Source of the DNA: GWE2-42-39 sp963662895
GTDB taxonomy: Bacteria; Bacteroidota; Bacteroidia; Bacteroidales; Prolixibacteraceae
Direction of reading: 5' to 3'
Assembly (NCBI GenBank): GCA_963662895.1
Contig: OY759982.1
Location: 2,356,001 to 2,420,000 of the forward strand
Length of the DNA stretch: 64,000 nucleotides
Shown in pieces: positions 42,112 to 50,619 of this stretch (position 1 is its first letter; every line of letters begins with the position of its first letter). Both the position numbers and the translations under genes were made by a program. A model generated the notes under the pieces. That model was not told the DNA's origin and searched no databases. It saw only the letters and a list, made by a program, of their open reading frames with translations.

Positions 42112-43261
42112 TAAAATTTTTATTCTCTTCGGGCGGGTTGCCCCCGGTCAGTATATTGATGATAGGTCTGAAGTCACGAATCGTTGGCCAGTCTTCAGGC
42201 CGGTTAATCATTAACATGCGGATACGTTCCTGGTGCCTTTTATTGTAATCCGAGATTGCTGCCGGGATGAGCCGTGGATCACATTTTCGCCCGATATTTT
42301 CACTGGTTAGTTTTTCATCTTCTTTTAATACCAACAGTGCAGCAGTTTCCAGTTTATTCAGGTATTGCTCCACTTTTTTCACCCGCGTATTTTCCTCAAT
42401 TTTGTTTTTCCGTGTACCGGCAGGCTCTCCAAAATAAAGGTGTTCGCCTTTTATTTCTACTTTTTCTTCTGTGCCCGACAGTGCTATTGCATTCAGAAAA
42501 GCTTTGCGGAGTGCATTTATAAATTCAACTGTATCTACATTGGTTTCAACAATTTTCCGGATGCAAAAGTTATCGAGCTCATATTCGCATTTATATTTCC
42601 CGGCCAGTGAGTCAAGCTCAACACGTGCCATCTCCAAGCGCTGGCGGTTAAGTTGTTCCTGCATTTGGGCAAGCTCTTCTCTTGCATTTTCCAGTTCGGC
42701 ATGGCGGTGTTCATACAAATTTTTGAAACTTAACGATTGTTCCCTATAGTCGACATGCCGGTTGTATATGATCGGTGCAATTACGGCAATTTCAGCATAG
42801 CGGTTATCGTCTTCAGGCATGGTGATCATCATTTGTCCGCCAGAAGCTTTTTTGCTGTTGTTTTTCTTTTGCTGAAGCCTCACAAACAGCATATCCCGCT
42901 TATTGTCACTTGTATTCAAAAACGAATAAATATAAATATTTGGGCTTGTATTTGACGAGTCGATAAACAGGTACTTAGCAAATTTATCGACAAACTGGTT
43001 GTGAAAAGAAGTAATATTTTCCGTCAGGTAACCACTCTTAACTGTACTTCTTTTCAGTGATTTATGTAAAAACATTTCCTGAAGGTAGTCATACACAAAT
43101 TCTCCGTCGGCATTTATTCGCAACAAAACATTCTTTTGCCTGGCAACTGAAAAGTAATACGCTGCAAGCTCTGCCTTGCCTTTCTGTCCCAACCAGTCGG
43201 ACATGAACGAAAGAAGGGCTTCCATAGGTTCGATATTTGCCAGGTAATGCTTCATTTCCAT
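42104..43261 (-). CDS. Unrecognised protein with central coiled coil (divergent partner of the 159-residue gene)
   Basis: I do not recognise this 385-residue protein. It has an N-terminal globular part (about 1-170, with MDFLFVRL-like beta segments), a coiled coil at about 178-225 (LYEHRHAELENAREELAQMQEQLNRQ as a guide; heptad-like) and a C-terminal part (about 235-385) with positive helices, ending in segments such as KLTSENIGRKCD and NKRHQERIRMLM that look helix-turn-helix-like. There is no signal peptide or membrane helix. It is convergent with the flavodoxin gene (8-bp overlap) and divergent from the next orphan gene. A regulatory role is only a guess. Confidence 0.75.
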   Translation of the reverse strand: MEMKHYLANIEPMEALLSFMSDWLGQKGKAELAAYYFSVARQKNVLLRINADGEFVYDYLQEMFLHKSLKRSTVKSGYLTENITSFHNQFVDKFAKYLFIDSSNTSPNIYIYSFLNTSDNKRDMLFVRLQQKKNNSKKASGGQMMITMPEDDNRYAEIAVIAPIIYNRHVDYREQSLSFKNLYEHRHAELENAREELAQMQEQLNRQRLEMARVELDSLAGKYKCEYELDNFCIRKIVETNVDTVEFINALRKAFLNAIALSGTEEKVEIKGEHLYFGEPAGTRKNKIEENTRVKKVEQYLNKLETAALLVLKEDEKLTSENIGRKCDPRLIPAAISDYNKRHQERIRMLMINRPEDWPTIRDFRPIINILTGGNPPEENKNFII

Positions 43262-43323
43262 TCAAAATTAAACTTTTTAAGAAATACTATCAAGAATTTA
43301 AGAATAAATCAAGAACTAATTTT

Positions 43324-43348
43324 ATTTAAGATTTTTAAAATCTTAAAT
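43324..43348. promoter_or_regulatory. Perfect 25-bp palindrome between two divergent orphan genes
   Basis: ATTTAAGATTTT and AAAATCTTAAAT are perfect arms around a central T. Short TTTAAGA words recur at about 43276, 43297 and 43325, and TCAAGAA at 43290 and 43309. The gap is 223 bp and AT-rich. The palindrome lies 63 bp from one start and 137 bp from the other, so it could control both. Confidence 0.6.
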
Positions 43349-43413
43349 AGACTGAATTTAAATCTTTAATTGAAATTATCACTTAAAACATTAATTGACA
43401 GATTATTACAATA

Positions 43414-43421
43414 TAATTTTG
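43414..43421 (+). promoter_or_regulatory. -7 box of the 159-residue orphan gene
   Basis: TAATTTTG matches TAnnTTTG and lies 63 bp before the ATG at 43485. A TTG at 43395 gives a spacing of only 16 bp, shorter than usual. Confidence 0.4.
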
Positions 43422-43484
43422 ATTCATTATTTAGTTGCGCGACTCAATTATTAAAGATTTTATAAATCCTAAAAATTGTAAATC

Positions 43485-43964
43485 ATGAATACCTTGCACC
43501 TTATTTTTCAGAAAAGCTACTGGGACCGTCTTTATTATTTTTTCGAAGAGTATTGTTATAATTACTTTGATGAATCGTACGAACCGGAGCAGCCGGCAAT
43601 CGCAAGTAGTATTGAAAAAATTCCGTTATTTATTGCTTTTGTTGTTGTCTTTCATTTCCAGGTTTTGATATTTAAATTTGATTGGAAAAATGCGGTTGAT
43701 ATTCCCAACGAAAAAATTATAGCATGGGAAAGTTTTAAAGAAATGCCGGAACTGGTTGAACCGCATTTAAATGATACGAAAACTGAAACCCGTAATGAAA
43801 ATTATTATGAAATACCTCCCAGGAGTCTGTTCAATTTTTTTGCTTTTATACAGTTGGCAGTAAAAAAACAGGAGCAATTATTTCTAAAACATCAAGTGAA
43901 AAAACATTTTCAAATTATCAACACAGCAAAAAAGCCGGAAAATAGCTTAAATTATTTTGAATGA
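43485..43964 (+). CDS. Unrecognised 159-residue protein
   Basis: I do not recognise this protein. It is rich in Phe, Tyr and acidic residues, with a hydrophobic stretch at about 46-63 (IPLFIAFVVVFHFQVLIF) that may be one membrane helix or a buried strand, then an acidic linker and a C-terminal basic part. It has a plausible promoter box and is divergent from another orphan gene, with a long palindrome between. A hairpin terminator region at 44042 lies on the convergent side. I could not exclude that it is a lineage-specific small protein of no known family. Confidence 0.65.
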   Translation: MNTLHLIFQKSYWDRLYYFFEEYCYNYFDESYEPEQPAIASSIEKIPLFIAFVVVFHFQVLIFKFDWKNAVDIPNEKIIAWESFKEMPELVEPHLNDTKTETRNENYYEIPPRSLFNFFAFIQLAVKKQEQLFLKHQVKKHFQIINTAKKPENSLNYFE

Positions 43965-44041
43965 AGGGGTGTTGGGGTTGAAGTATTGTCAGCACACATT
44001 TGTCTTAGAATTTATATTAGGTTAAATAGCATATATAAAAT

Positions 44042-44067
44042 TTTAGGGAGCACAAAATCTCCCTAAA
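44042..44067 (-). terminator. Hairpin terminator of the TPR gene
   Basis: TTTAGGGAG and CTCCCTAAA form a perfect 9-bp stem with an 8-base loop, 8 bp beyond the TPR stop codon (minus strand), followed by ATTTTATAT. It may serve both convergent genes. Confidence 0.65.
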
Positions 44068-44074
44068 CAATGTA

Positions 44075-45268
44075 TTATTCCAGATTTTTCAACTTTTCTT
44101 CAACTTCCTTCTGTTTATCTGTCATTTTCTGACGATAATATAAAGCTTTCAGCGATTCCAATGTATAACGGTCTTTGGGATTGCATTCGTGAGCTTTTTC
44201 CATATATGGAATTGCCTTTTTGAACTCAACATCAGCTTTTGCTTTTTCAGCTTCATATCTTTCCGGTTCATTAGCAGGAACAGCATTGGCAACATCTACC
44301 TGTTTTACGCCACGGTTAAAATATAAAGCTCCAAGATTATAATATGCGTCGAAATAATCTTCCTTTAATTCAATCGCTTTTTCGTAACATTTTTTTGAGT
44401 CTTCCAAATTTCCCAATTTATCATATAATGTTCCGAGTGCAAAGTAAAAAGAAGCATTTTCAGGATCTTGCTGAATGGCCATATCCAGATATTTCATCGC
44501 GTCATCACTCTTGTTTGAGTTCAGGTAAATATTAATAAGGTCGACCATGATAGCATTATTGTCAGGATAATCTTTTAAACCATCCTTCAGTGCCTCCAGG
44601 GCTCCTAATGTGTCTTGTTTTGAAATATAACTGCTGGAAATTAATTGATAGGTCCTTGCTCCATTATACTTATATTTTGCAGCTTCCTTATAATATTTTA
44701 TTGCTGCATCATATTTTGCTGCATTGTATGCTGCTAAACCTGCATTGTAAATAATGACAGTGTCAACTGTGGCTTCTTCTCCTTCTTCCGCTTTCATTAC
44801 AGGTAATGCTTCAAGCTCCAGTATTTGCTCAAATGAATCCAGTGCTTTTTCATAATTTTCATTGGTAAAGGCATCCACTGCCTGGTTGGTAAGATCGGCA
44901 GTAAGCAAGGTAAGTTTTATTTTTATGCTTTTCCCGTTTCTGCCTTTTTCATCTAATTCCAGAGCTTTCTTATACGATTCAAAAGCGATTCCCAGGGGAT
45001 CATCTGACAATTTTTTTATATTCTCATCTTTGGACTGGTAAACAGCCTGATAGATTTCACCTCTTACCTCCCATGTTCTGGGCCATGGAATTGACTTTTC
45101 AGCTTTCTCATTGCTTGGATCAATAGCTTCCTCAATAGCTTCAACAGCTTTATCGAGTTTGCCCGTATCTTTAAAATTTAATGCTGTCGTTACTTTTCCT
45201 TTTTGTGCAAAAGTACCACAGAAAGCAAAAAGCAAGGCTAGTAGTAATAAGATTGTTTTCTTCATCAC
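44075..45268 (-). CDS. Secreted/periplasmic TPR-repeat protein
   Basis: The 397-residue protein has a signal peptide (MMKKTILLLLALLFAFCGTFA, cleaved near 21) and at least five tetratricopeptide repeats. Clear units are NYEKALDSFEQILELE, KYDAAIKYYKEAAKYK, KSDDAMKYLDMAIQQDPENAS and GNLEDSKKCYEKAIELKEDYFD, plus the C-terminal AIPYMEKAHECNP. The repeats make protein-protein contact surfaces; no catalytic motif is seen. The gene has a good promoter match upstream and its own terminator. It lies between gyrA and the orphan gene. Confidence 0.88.
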   Translation of the reverse strand: MMKKTILLLLALLFAFCGTFAQKGKVTTALNFKDTGKLDKAVEAIEEAIDPSNEKAEKSIPWPRTWEVRGEIYQAVYQSKDENIKKLSDDPLGIAFESYKKALELDEKGRNGKSIKIKLTLLTADLTNQAVDAFTNENYEKALDSFEQILELEALPVMKAEEGEEATVDTVIIYNAGLAAYNAAKYDAAIKYYKEAAKYKYNGARTYQLISSSYISKQDTLGALEALKDGLKDYPDNNAIMVDLINIYLNSNKSDDAMKYLDMAIQQDPENASFYFALGTLYDKLGNLEDSKKCYEKAIELKEDYFDAYYNLGALYFNRGVKQVDVANAVPANEPERYEAEKAKADVEFKKAIPYMEKAHECNPKDRYTLESLKALYYRQKMTDKQKEVEEKLKNLE

Positions 45269-45293
45269 AAATAGTTTATAAATAAATTTCTTA

Positions 45294-45324
45294 CAAAAAT
45301 AGTTTTTTTCAATACTCCTTCAAA
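45294..45324 (-). promoter_or_regulatory. Promoter of the TPR gene
   Basis: On the minus strand TTTG (45321-45324), a 19-bp spacer and TATTTTTG (45294-45301) match the Bacteroidota consensus exactly. The box is 25 bp before the ATG at 45268. This is the best promoter match in the window. Confidence 0.75.
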
Positions 45325-45342
45325 GATATGGTTATCAAACTT

Positions 45343-47841
45343 CTATTCTTCTCCGTGAATAATTTCTGTATTTCCGTTTTCTCCATTTTCCTCGGAATCA
45401 TCATTGTTGATTACCCTCGCAACAGATGCAATTAGGTCATTGTCTTTCAGATTAATAAGCTTAACTCCCTGAGCCGCCCTACCCATCACACGCAACTGAG
45501 ATACCGGTAGACGAATGGCCAGTCCGTTTTGGGTAATAATCATCAGATCATTGGCATCATCAACATTTTTAATGGCAATAAGCTTACCTGTTTTTTCAGT
45601 AATATTTATGGTTTTAACACCCTTTCCTCCCCTGTTGGTAATTCTGTAATCTTCAATACTTGAACGTTTTCCGAACCCGTTTTCCGAAACAACAAGAACG
45701 TCTTCGTTCTCATTTTCAACAGAAATCATGCCAACTACTTCATCATTTTCTCCTCCCAGGGTAATACCTCTTACTCCTGAAGCTGTCCGTCCGATTGCTC
45801 TCACTGTTTCATCTTTGAAACGTATGGCCTTCCCTGAACGGACAGCCATCATAATATCGTGTTTCCCGTTGGTTAGCCTGGCTTCCAGTAATTGATCGCC
45901 TTCGCGGATAGTAATGGCATTTACTCCATTTTGACGCGGACGGGAATATGCTTCAAGTGATGTTTTTTTAATGATCCCTTTCTTGGTACAAAGAATGATG
46001 TAGTTGTTATTGATATATTCCTGATCTGTAAGATTCTTAACGTTGATAAAGGCCAGCAGTTTATCATCCTGCTCGATATTCAAAAGATTTTGGATTGCAC
46101 GGCCTTTCGATGTTTTGGTACCTTCCGGTATTTGATAAACTTTCAGCCAGAAACATTTCCCTTTCTCGGTGAATAGCAACAGGGTATTATGCATGGTAGC
46201 TATAAACATATACTCCAGAAAATCTTCATCCCGGGTATTACCTCCTTTGGAGCCAACACCTCCCCTGCCCTGGGTTTTAAATTCGGTCAGCGGTGTACGT
46301 TTAATATATCCCATATGAGAAATGGTGATTACCATCTCTTCATCAGCATAAAAATCTTCCGGGTTAAATTCTTCTGCATTGGGAATAATTTCGGTTCTTC
46401 GCTGGTCACCGTATTTTTCCTTTATTTCCAGAAGTTCTTTCTTGATAATATCCATCCGAATCTCCTTATTGGCCAGAATATCCTTCAGATGTTCAATCAA
46501 TTGCATTATTTCATTATATTCAGCACGTAATTTTTCCTGTTCAAGACCTGTAAGCTGGCGAAGACGCATTTCAACAATAGCGCGTGCCTGCAAATCGCTT
46601 AAAGTAAAACGTTGCATCAAACTTTCCCTAGCTTCATCAGGGGTTTTAGATGAACGAATGATAGCTATTACTTCGTCAATATTATCGCTGGCAATGATCA
46701 ACCCTTCCAGGATATGAGCCCGTTTTTCAGCTTGGTCCAGTTCATATTCGGTTCTTCTGACAACTACCTCGTGGCGATGCTCTACAAAGTAACGGATTAA
46801 CTCTTTCAGATTTAGCAATACGGGACGCCCTTTTACCAATGCAATATTATTTACACTGAAACTGTTCTGCAGCTGTGTATACTTATATAGTTTATTAAGG
46901 ACTACATTTGATATCTCGTCTTTTTTGATATCAATTACAATACGCATCCCTTCACGGTCCGATTCGTCGTTAACATTACTGATTCCTTCTATTTTCTTAT
47001 CATTTACCAGTTCGGCAATTTTCATGATCATTTCAGCCTTGTTGACCATGTAAGGAATTTCGGTAATAATTATTCTTTCCCGTCCGGCATGCGTTGTTTC
47101 AATGTGGGATTTTCCGCGCAGAACAACCCTGCCCCGTCCGGTCTCATAAGCTTCCTGAACTCCTTTGTAACCATAAATAATACCTCCTGTCGGAAAGTCA
47201 GGAGCCTTAATGATTTCAATAAGTTCAGATATTTCAACTTCTTTATTGTCGATATAGGCAATTATTGCATCAATGGTATCTGTCAAATTGTGGGGTGGCA
47301 TATTGGTTGCCATCCCCACTGCAATACCACTGGCCCCGTTCACCAGTAGATTCGGAATACGGGTTGGCAGAACAGTTGGTTCTTTCAGGGATTCATCAAA
47401 ATTGGGTTGAAAATTTACTGTGTTTTTATCGAGATCGCTCAATGTTTCTTCAGCAATTCTTGCCATTCGCGCCTCCGTGTAACGCATAGCAGCTGGGCTG
47501 TCTCCGTCGATAGACCCGAAATTTCCCTGTCCGTCGATCAACGGGTAACGCAATGACCAGTTCTGGGCCATACGAACCATTGTAAAATATACTGAAGAGT
47601 CGCCATGAGGATGATACTTACCAAGCACCTCTCCCACTATCCTGGCTGACTTTTTATAGGATCTGTTCGACAATATTCCCAATTCATTCATCCCGTATAA
47701 AACACGGCGGTGAACAGGCTTTAAACCATCTCTGACATCAGGAAGAGCCCGGGAAACTATTACAGACATCGAATAATCGATATACGCAGTTTTCATCTGC
47801 TCTTCAATATTAATTTTGATTATTTTTTCACCTTCAGACAT
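45343..47841 (-). CDS. gyrA: DNA gyrase subunit A
   Basis: The 832-residue protein has the winged-helix/tower domain with catalytic Tyr121 in AAMRYTEARM and, in the C-terminal beta-pinwheel, a GyrA box-like QGRGGVG near 535, which sets it apart from ParC. It cuts and passes DNA to add negative supercoils. The QDR-equivalent segment reads HPHGDSSVYF: Ser82 (E. coli Ser83) is kept, but Phe86 stands where E. coli has Asp87. Divergent from clpC, with two overlapping -7 boxes upstream. Confidence 0.97.
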   Translation of the reverse strand: MSEGEKIIKINIEEQMKTAYIDYSMSVIVSRALPDVRDGLKPVHRRVLYGMNELGILSNRSYKKSARIVGEVLGKYHPHGDSSVYFTMVRMAQNWSLRYPLIDGQGNFGSIDGDSPAAMRYTEARMARIAEETLSDLDKNTVNFQPNFDESLKEPTVLPTRIPNLLVNGASGIAVGMATNMPPHNLTDTIDAIIAYIDNKEVEISELIEIIKAPDFPTGGIIYGYKGVQEAYETGRGRVVLRGKSHIETTHAGRERIIITEIPYMVNKAEMIMKIAELVNDKKIEGISNVNDESDREGMRIVIDIKKDEISNVVLNKLYKYTQLQNSFSVNNIALVKGRPVLLNLKELIRYFVEHRHEVVVRRTEYELDQAEKRAHILEGLIIASDNIDEVIAIIRSSKTPDEARESLMQRFTLSDLQARAIVEMRLRQLTGLEQEKLRAEYNEIMQLIEHLKDILANKEIRMDIIKKELLEIKEKYGDQRRTEIIPNAEEFNPEDFYADEEMVITISHMGYIKRTPLTEFKTQGRGGVGSKGGNTRDEDFLEYMFIATMHNTLLLFTEKGKCFWLKVYQIPEGTKTSKGRAIQNLLNIEQDDKLLAFINVKNLTDQEYINNNYIILCTKKGIIKKTSLEAYSRPRQNGVNAITIREGDQLLEARLTNGKHDIMMAVRSGKAIRFKDETVRAIGRTASGVRGITLGGENDEVVGMISVENENEDVLVVSENGFGKRSSIEDYRITNRGGKGVKTINITEKTGKLIAIKNVDDANDLMIITQNGLAIRLPVSQLRVMGRAAQGVKLINLKDNDLIASVARVINNDDSEENGENGNTEIIHGEE

Positions 47842-47881
47842 GTATTCTCCTTTATATTTTTACTCTAAAAAATTTGACCTA

Positions 47882-47897
47882 CAAAAATACAAAAATA
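47882..47897 (-). promoter_or_regulatory. Tandem -7 boxes of gyrA
   Basis: Two adjacent TATTTTTG boxes on the minus strand (47882-47889 and 47890-47897) match TAnnTTTG, 40 bp upstream of the gyrA ATG. No TTG at a -33 spacing was found. Confidence 0.45.
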
Positions 47898-48011
47898 CTC
47901 TTTCCTTTAAGCATCCGGGGCGGAATTAGAGCAATTATTAACGAATAAGATTTTAACAATACAATGTTCAAAAAATCAACATTTTAAATAATAAGCTTTA
48001 TAAAATATCTG

Positions 48012-48019
48012 TAATTTTG
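48012..48019 (+). promoter_or_regulatory. -7 box of clpC
   Basis: TAATTTTG matches TAnnTTTG, 92 bp before the ATG at 48112; no clear -33 element. Confidence 0.4.
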
Positions 48020-48111
48020 ATAGAAATATCCGATTAATTGATATTTTCGTCTTTCAACAATAAGGAATGGTTTTTGTTAACAAAGCACACTTGTTAAAGG
48101 AATATATAAAA

Positions 48112-50619
48112 ATGGATTCACAATTTTCACCACGAATAAAAGATGTACTGTCGTACAGCCGGGAAGAAGCGATACGATTAGGAAATGAACATATTGGCCT
48201 GGAACATATATTTTTGGGTATTCTACGCGATGGCGAAGGTATTGCTATTGACATTTTGACGAATCTCGGTGTTAATCTGACAGAAGTAAAGACAGCTATT
48301 GAAAATAAGCTGCGTAACAAAAAAGAAATTGATCCGCAGGCATCAATCCAGTTGTTGAAATCTGCAGAAAAAGCACTCAAGATTGTTTATCTTGAAGCAC
48401 GGGCTTTTAATAGTCCTACTATAAATACAGGGCACTTACTGCTTGCTATACTGAAAGATAAAGAAAGCGATATTGCTTCTGTCCTGAGTGAATTTCATAT
48501 CAATTATTATATTTTGAAATCACGGATGGAAGATTATAAACAGCCTGAAGCAAAATCGGATTATTCAGACGAGGATGACGACCCGGAAGAACCCTATCCG
48601 AGAGAACCCAGTACGCCCAAGAAAACTTCAACTGCCAAATCGGAAACGCCGGTACTCGATAATTTCGGTATTGATATAACCAAAGCAGCAGAAGAAAACA
48701 GCCTTGACCCGATTGTAGGGCGTGAAAACGAAATTGAGAGATTGGCCCAGATTTTATCCAGAAGAAAGAAAAACAATCCTATCCTAATTGGAGAACCAGG
48801 GGTTGGAAAATCAGCTATTGCTGAAGGTCTGGCGATCCGGATTGTTCAAAAAAAAGTATCTCGGGTATTGTTTGATAAACGCGTTGTAAGTCTTGATATT
48901 GCGTCGATCGTTGCCGGTACTAAATATCGTGGCCAATTTGAAGAACGGATGAAAGCCATTTTGAATGAACTTTCCAAAGTCAGTAATGTAATTTTGTTTA
49001 TCGACGAAATCCATACTATTGTTGGTGCTGGTGGGGCAACGGGTTCGCTCGATGCTGCCAATATGCTGAAACCAGCCCTGGCAAGAGGAGATATTCAGTG
49101 CATCGGTGCTACAACACTGGATGAATATCGCCAGCATATTGAAAAAGACGGAGCATTGGAACGCCGTTTTCAAAAAGTAATGGTAGATCCTACTTCCGTG
49201 GAAGAAACAATTGAAATTTTAAACAATATTAAAGAACGTTACGAAGACCATCACAATGTATCTTATACACCAAAAGCGATAGATGCCTGTGTGAAATTAA
49301 CAAACCGGTATATTACCGACCGTTACTTACCAGATAAAGCCATTGATGCTCTTGATGAGGCGGGCTCCCGGGTACATATCTCAAATATAAATGTTCCCGA
49401 ACGGATTGTAAAGCTGGAAGAAAAAATTGATCAAACACGGGATGAAAAAATAAAAGCTGTAAAAAGCCAAAATTTCGAACTGGCGGCCAATTACCGAGAC
49501 AAAGAAAAAAGCCTCATACAATTACTTGAAAGTGAAAAAGAGGCATGGGAAAAGGAACTGATCAACCATCGGGAAATAGTATCGGAAGAAAAAGTCGCCG
49601 AAGTTGTGGCCATGATGTCGGGAGTACCTGTTCAGCGCATAGCACAGGCAGAAGGAATCCGTCTGATGAACATGGGCAAAGAGTTAAGAGGAAGCGTGGT
49701 TGGCCAGGATGATGCTATTCAGAAAATTGTAAAAGCCATTCAGCGAAACCGTGCGGGGCTGAAAGATCCGAACAAACCCATTGGTTCGTTCGTGTTCCTG
49801 GGACCTACAGGCGTCGGTAAAACCCAATTGGCAAAGGTCTTGGCAAAATACTTGTTCGACAGCACTGATTCTTTGATACGAATTGATATGAGCGAGTACA
49901 TGGAAAAGTTTTCTGTTTCCAGGCTGGTCGGGGCTCCTCCCGGATATGTAGGGTATGAAGAAGGTGGTCAATTGACTGAAAAAGTACGCCGGAAACCATA
50001 TTCTGTAGTGCTACTCGACGAAATTGAAAAAGCCCATCCTGACGTATTTCATATTTTATTACAGGTATTGGATGAAGGCCGGCTGACTGACAGTTTAGGA
50101 CGTAATATTGATTTCAAGAATACAATTATTATTATGACCTCAAATATTGGTTCACGTCAGTTAAGTGATTTCGGACGTGGTGTAGGTTTTACCACAAAAA
50201 AAATGGCTGAAGAAGAAAATGACCATACCAAGTACATTATTCAGAAAGCCCTGAAAAAGGCTTTTGCTCCCGAATTTTTGAACCGGATTGATGATGTAAT
50301 CATGTTCAATAGTTTGACAAAAAAGGATATTCATCAAATTATAGATATCGAATTGAAAGGGTTGTATGAAAGGGTGTCTTCGTTGAATTATAAACTAAAA
50401 ATTTCGCCTGCAGCCAAAGATTTTATTGCTGAAAAAGGTTTCGATACCCAATATGGGGCACGCCCCCTGAAAAGGGCTATCCAAAAATATCTGGAAGATG
50501 AAATGGCTGAAGTCATCATCAGAGCTTCGGTAACCGAGGGTGATATAATTTCTGTCGGCTTTGATAAAAAAAATGAAGCAATCAAAATTAAGATACTAGG
50601 AACAAAAAAAGCGTCATAA
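48112..50619 (+). CDS. clpC: ATP-dependent Clp protease ATPase subunit ClpC
   Basis: The start at 48112 (MDSQFSPRIKDVLSYSREEA) is the usual ClpC N-terminus; an upstream ATG at 48067 would add 15 unconserved residues. The 835-residue protein has two Clp_N repeats (about 1-140), AAA+ module 1 with GEPGVGKS near 231, a UVR domain/middle region near 440-475 (QNFELAANYRDKEKSLI) and AAA+ module 2 with GPTGVGKT near 563 and a C-terminal D2 domain. It unfolds substrates for ClpP. The UVR and length separate it from ClpB. Confidence 0.95.
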   Translation: MDSQFSPRIKDVLSYSREEAIRLGNEHIGLEHIFLGILRDGEGIAIDILTNLGVNLTEVKTAIENKLRNKKEIDPQASIQLLKSAEKALKIVYLEARAFNSPTINTGHLLLAILKDKESDIASVLSEFHINYYILKSRMEDYKQPEAKSDYSDEDDDPEEPYPREPSTPKKTSTAKSETPVLDNFGIDITKAAEENSLDPIVGRENEIERLAQILSRRKKNNPILIGEPGVGKSAIAEGLAIRIVQKKVSRVLFDKRVVSLDIASIVAGTKYRGQFEERMKAILNELSKVSNVILFIDEIHTIVGAGGATGSLDAANMLKPALARGDIQCIGATTLDEYRQHIEKDGALERRFQKVMVDPTSVEETIEILNNIKERYEDHHNVSYTPKAIDACVKLTNRYITDRYLPDKAIDALDEAGSRVHISNINVPERIVKLEEKIDQTRDEKIKAVKSQNFELAANYRDKEKSLIQLLESEKEAWEKELINHREIVSEEKVAEVVAMMSGVPVQRIAQAEGIRLMNMGKELRGSVVGQDDAIQKIVKAIQRNRAGLKDPNKPIGSFVFLGPTGVGKTQLAKVLAKYLFDSTDSLIRIDMSEYMEKFSVSRLVGAPPGYVGYEEGGQLTEKVRRKPYSVVLLDEIEKAHPDVFHILLQVLDEGRLTDSLGRNIDFKNTIIIMTSNIGSRQLSDFGRGVGFTTKKMAEEENDHTKYIIQKALKKAFAPEFLNRIDDVIMFNSLTKKDIHQIIDIELKGLYERVSSLNYKLKISPAAKDFIAEKGFDTQYGARPLKRAIQKYLEDEMAEVIIRASVTEGDIISVGFDKKNEAIKIKILGTKKAS

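Noticed and set aside
43263..43270. TAnnTTTG box (CAAAATTA on the plus strand) directly before the 385-residue gene
   Set aside because: It lies 2 bp from the ATG, so transcription would start inside the coding region; probably chance in AT-rich sequence.
46189..46717. Long open frames on the plus strand within gyrA
   Set aside because: They are antisense shadows of the gyrA codons with no family features and no promoter of their own.
45343..47841. Topoisomerase IV subunit ParC instead of GyrA
   Set aside because: The length, the QGRGGVG GyrA-box-like motif in the C-terminal domain and overall match favour GyrA.
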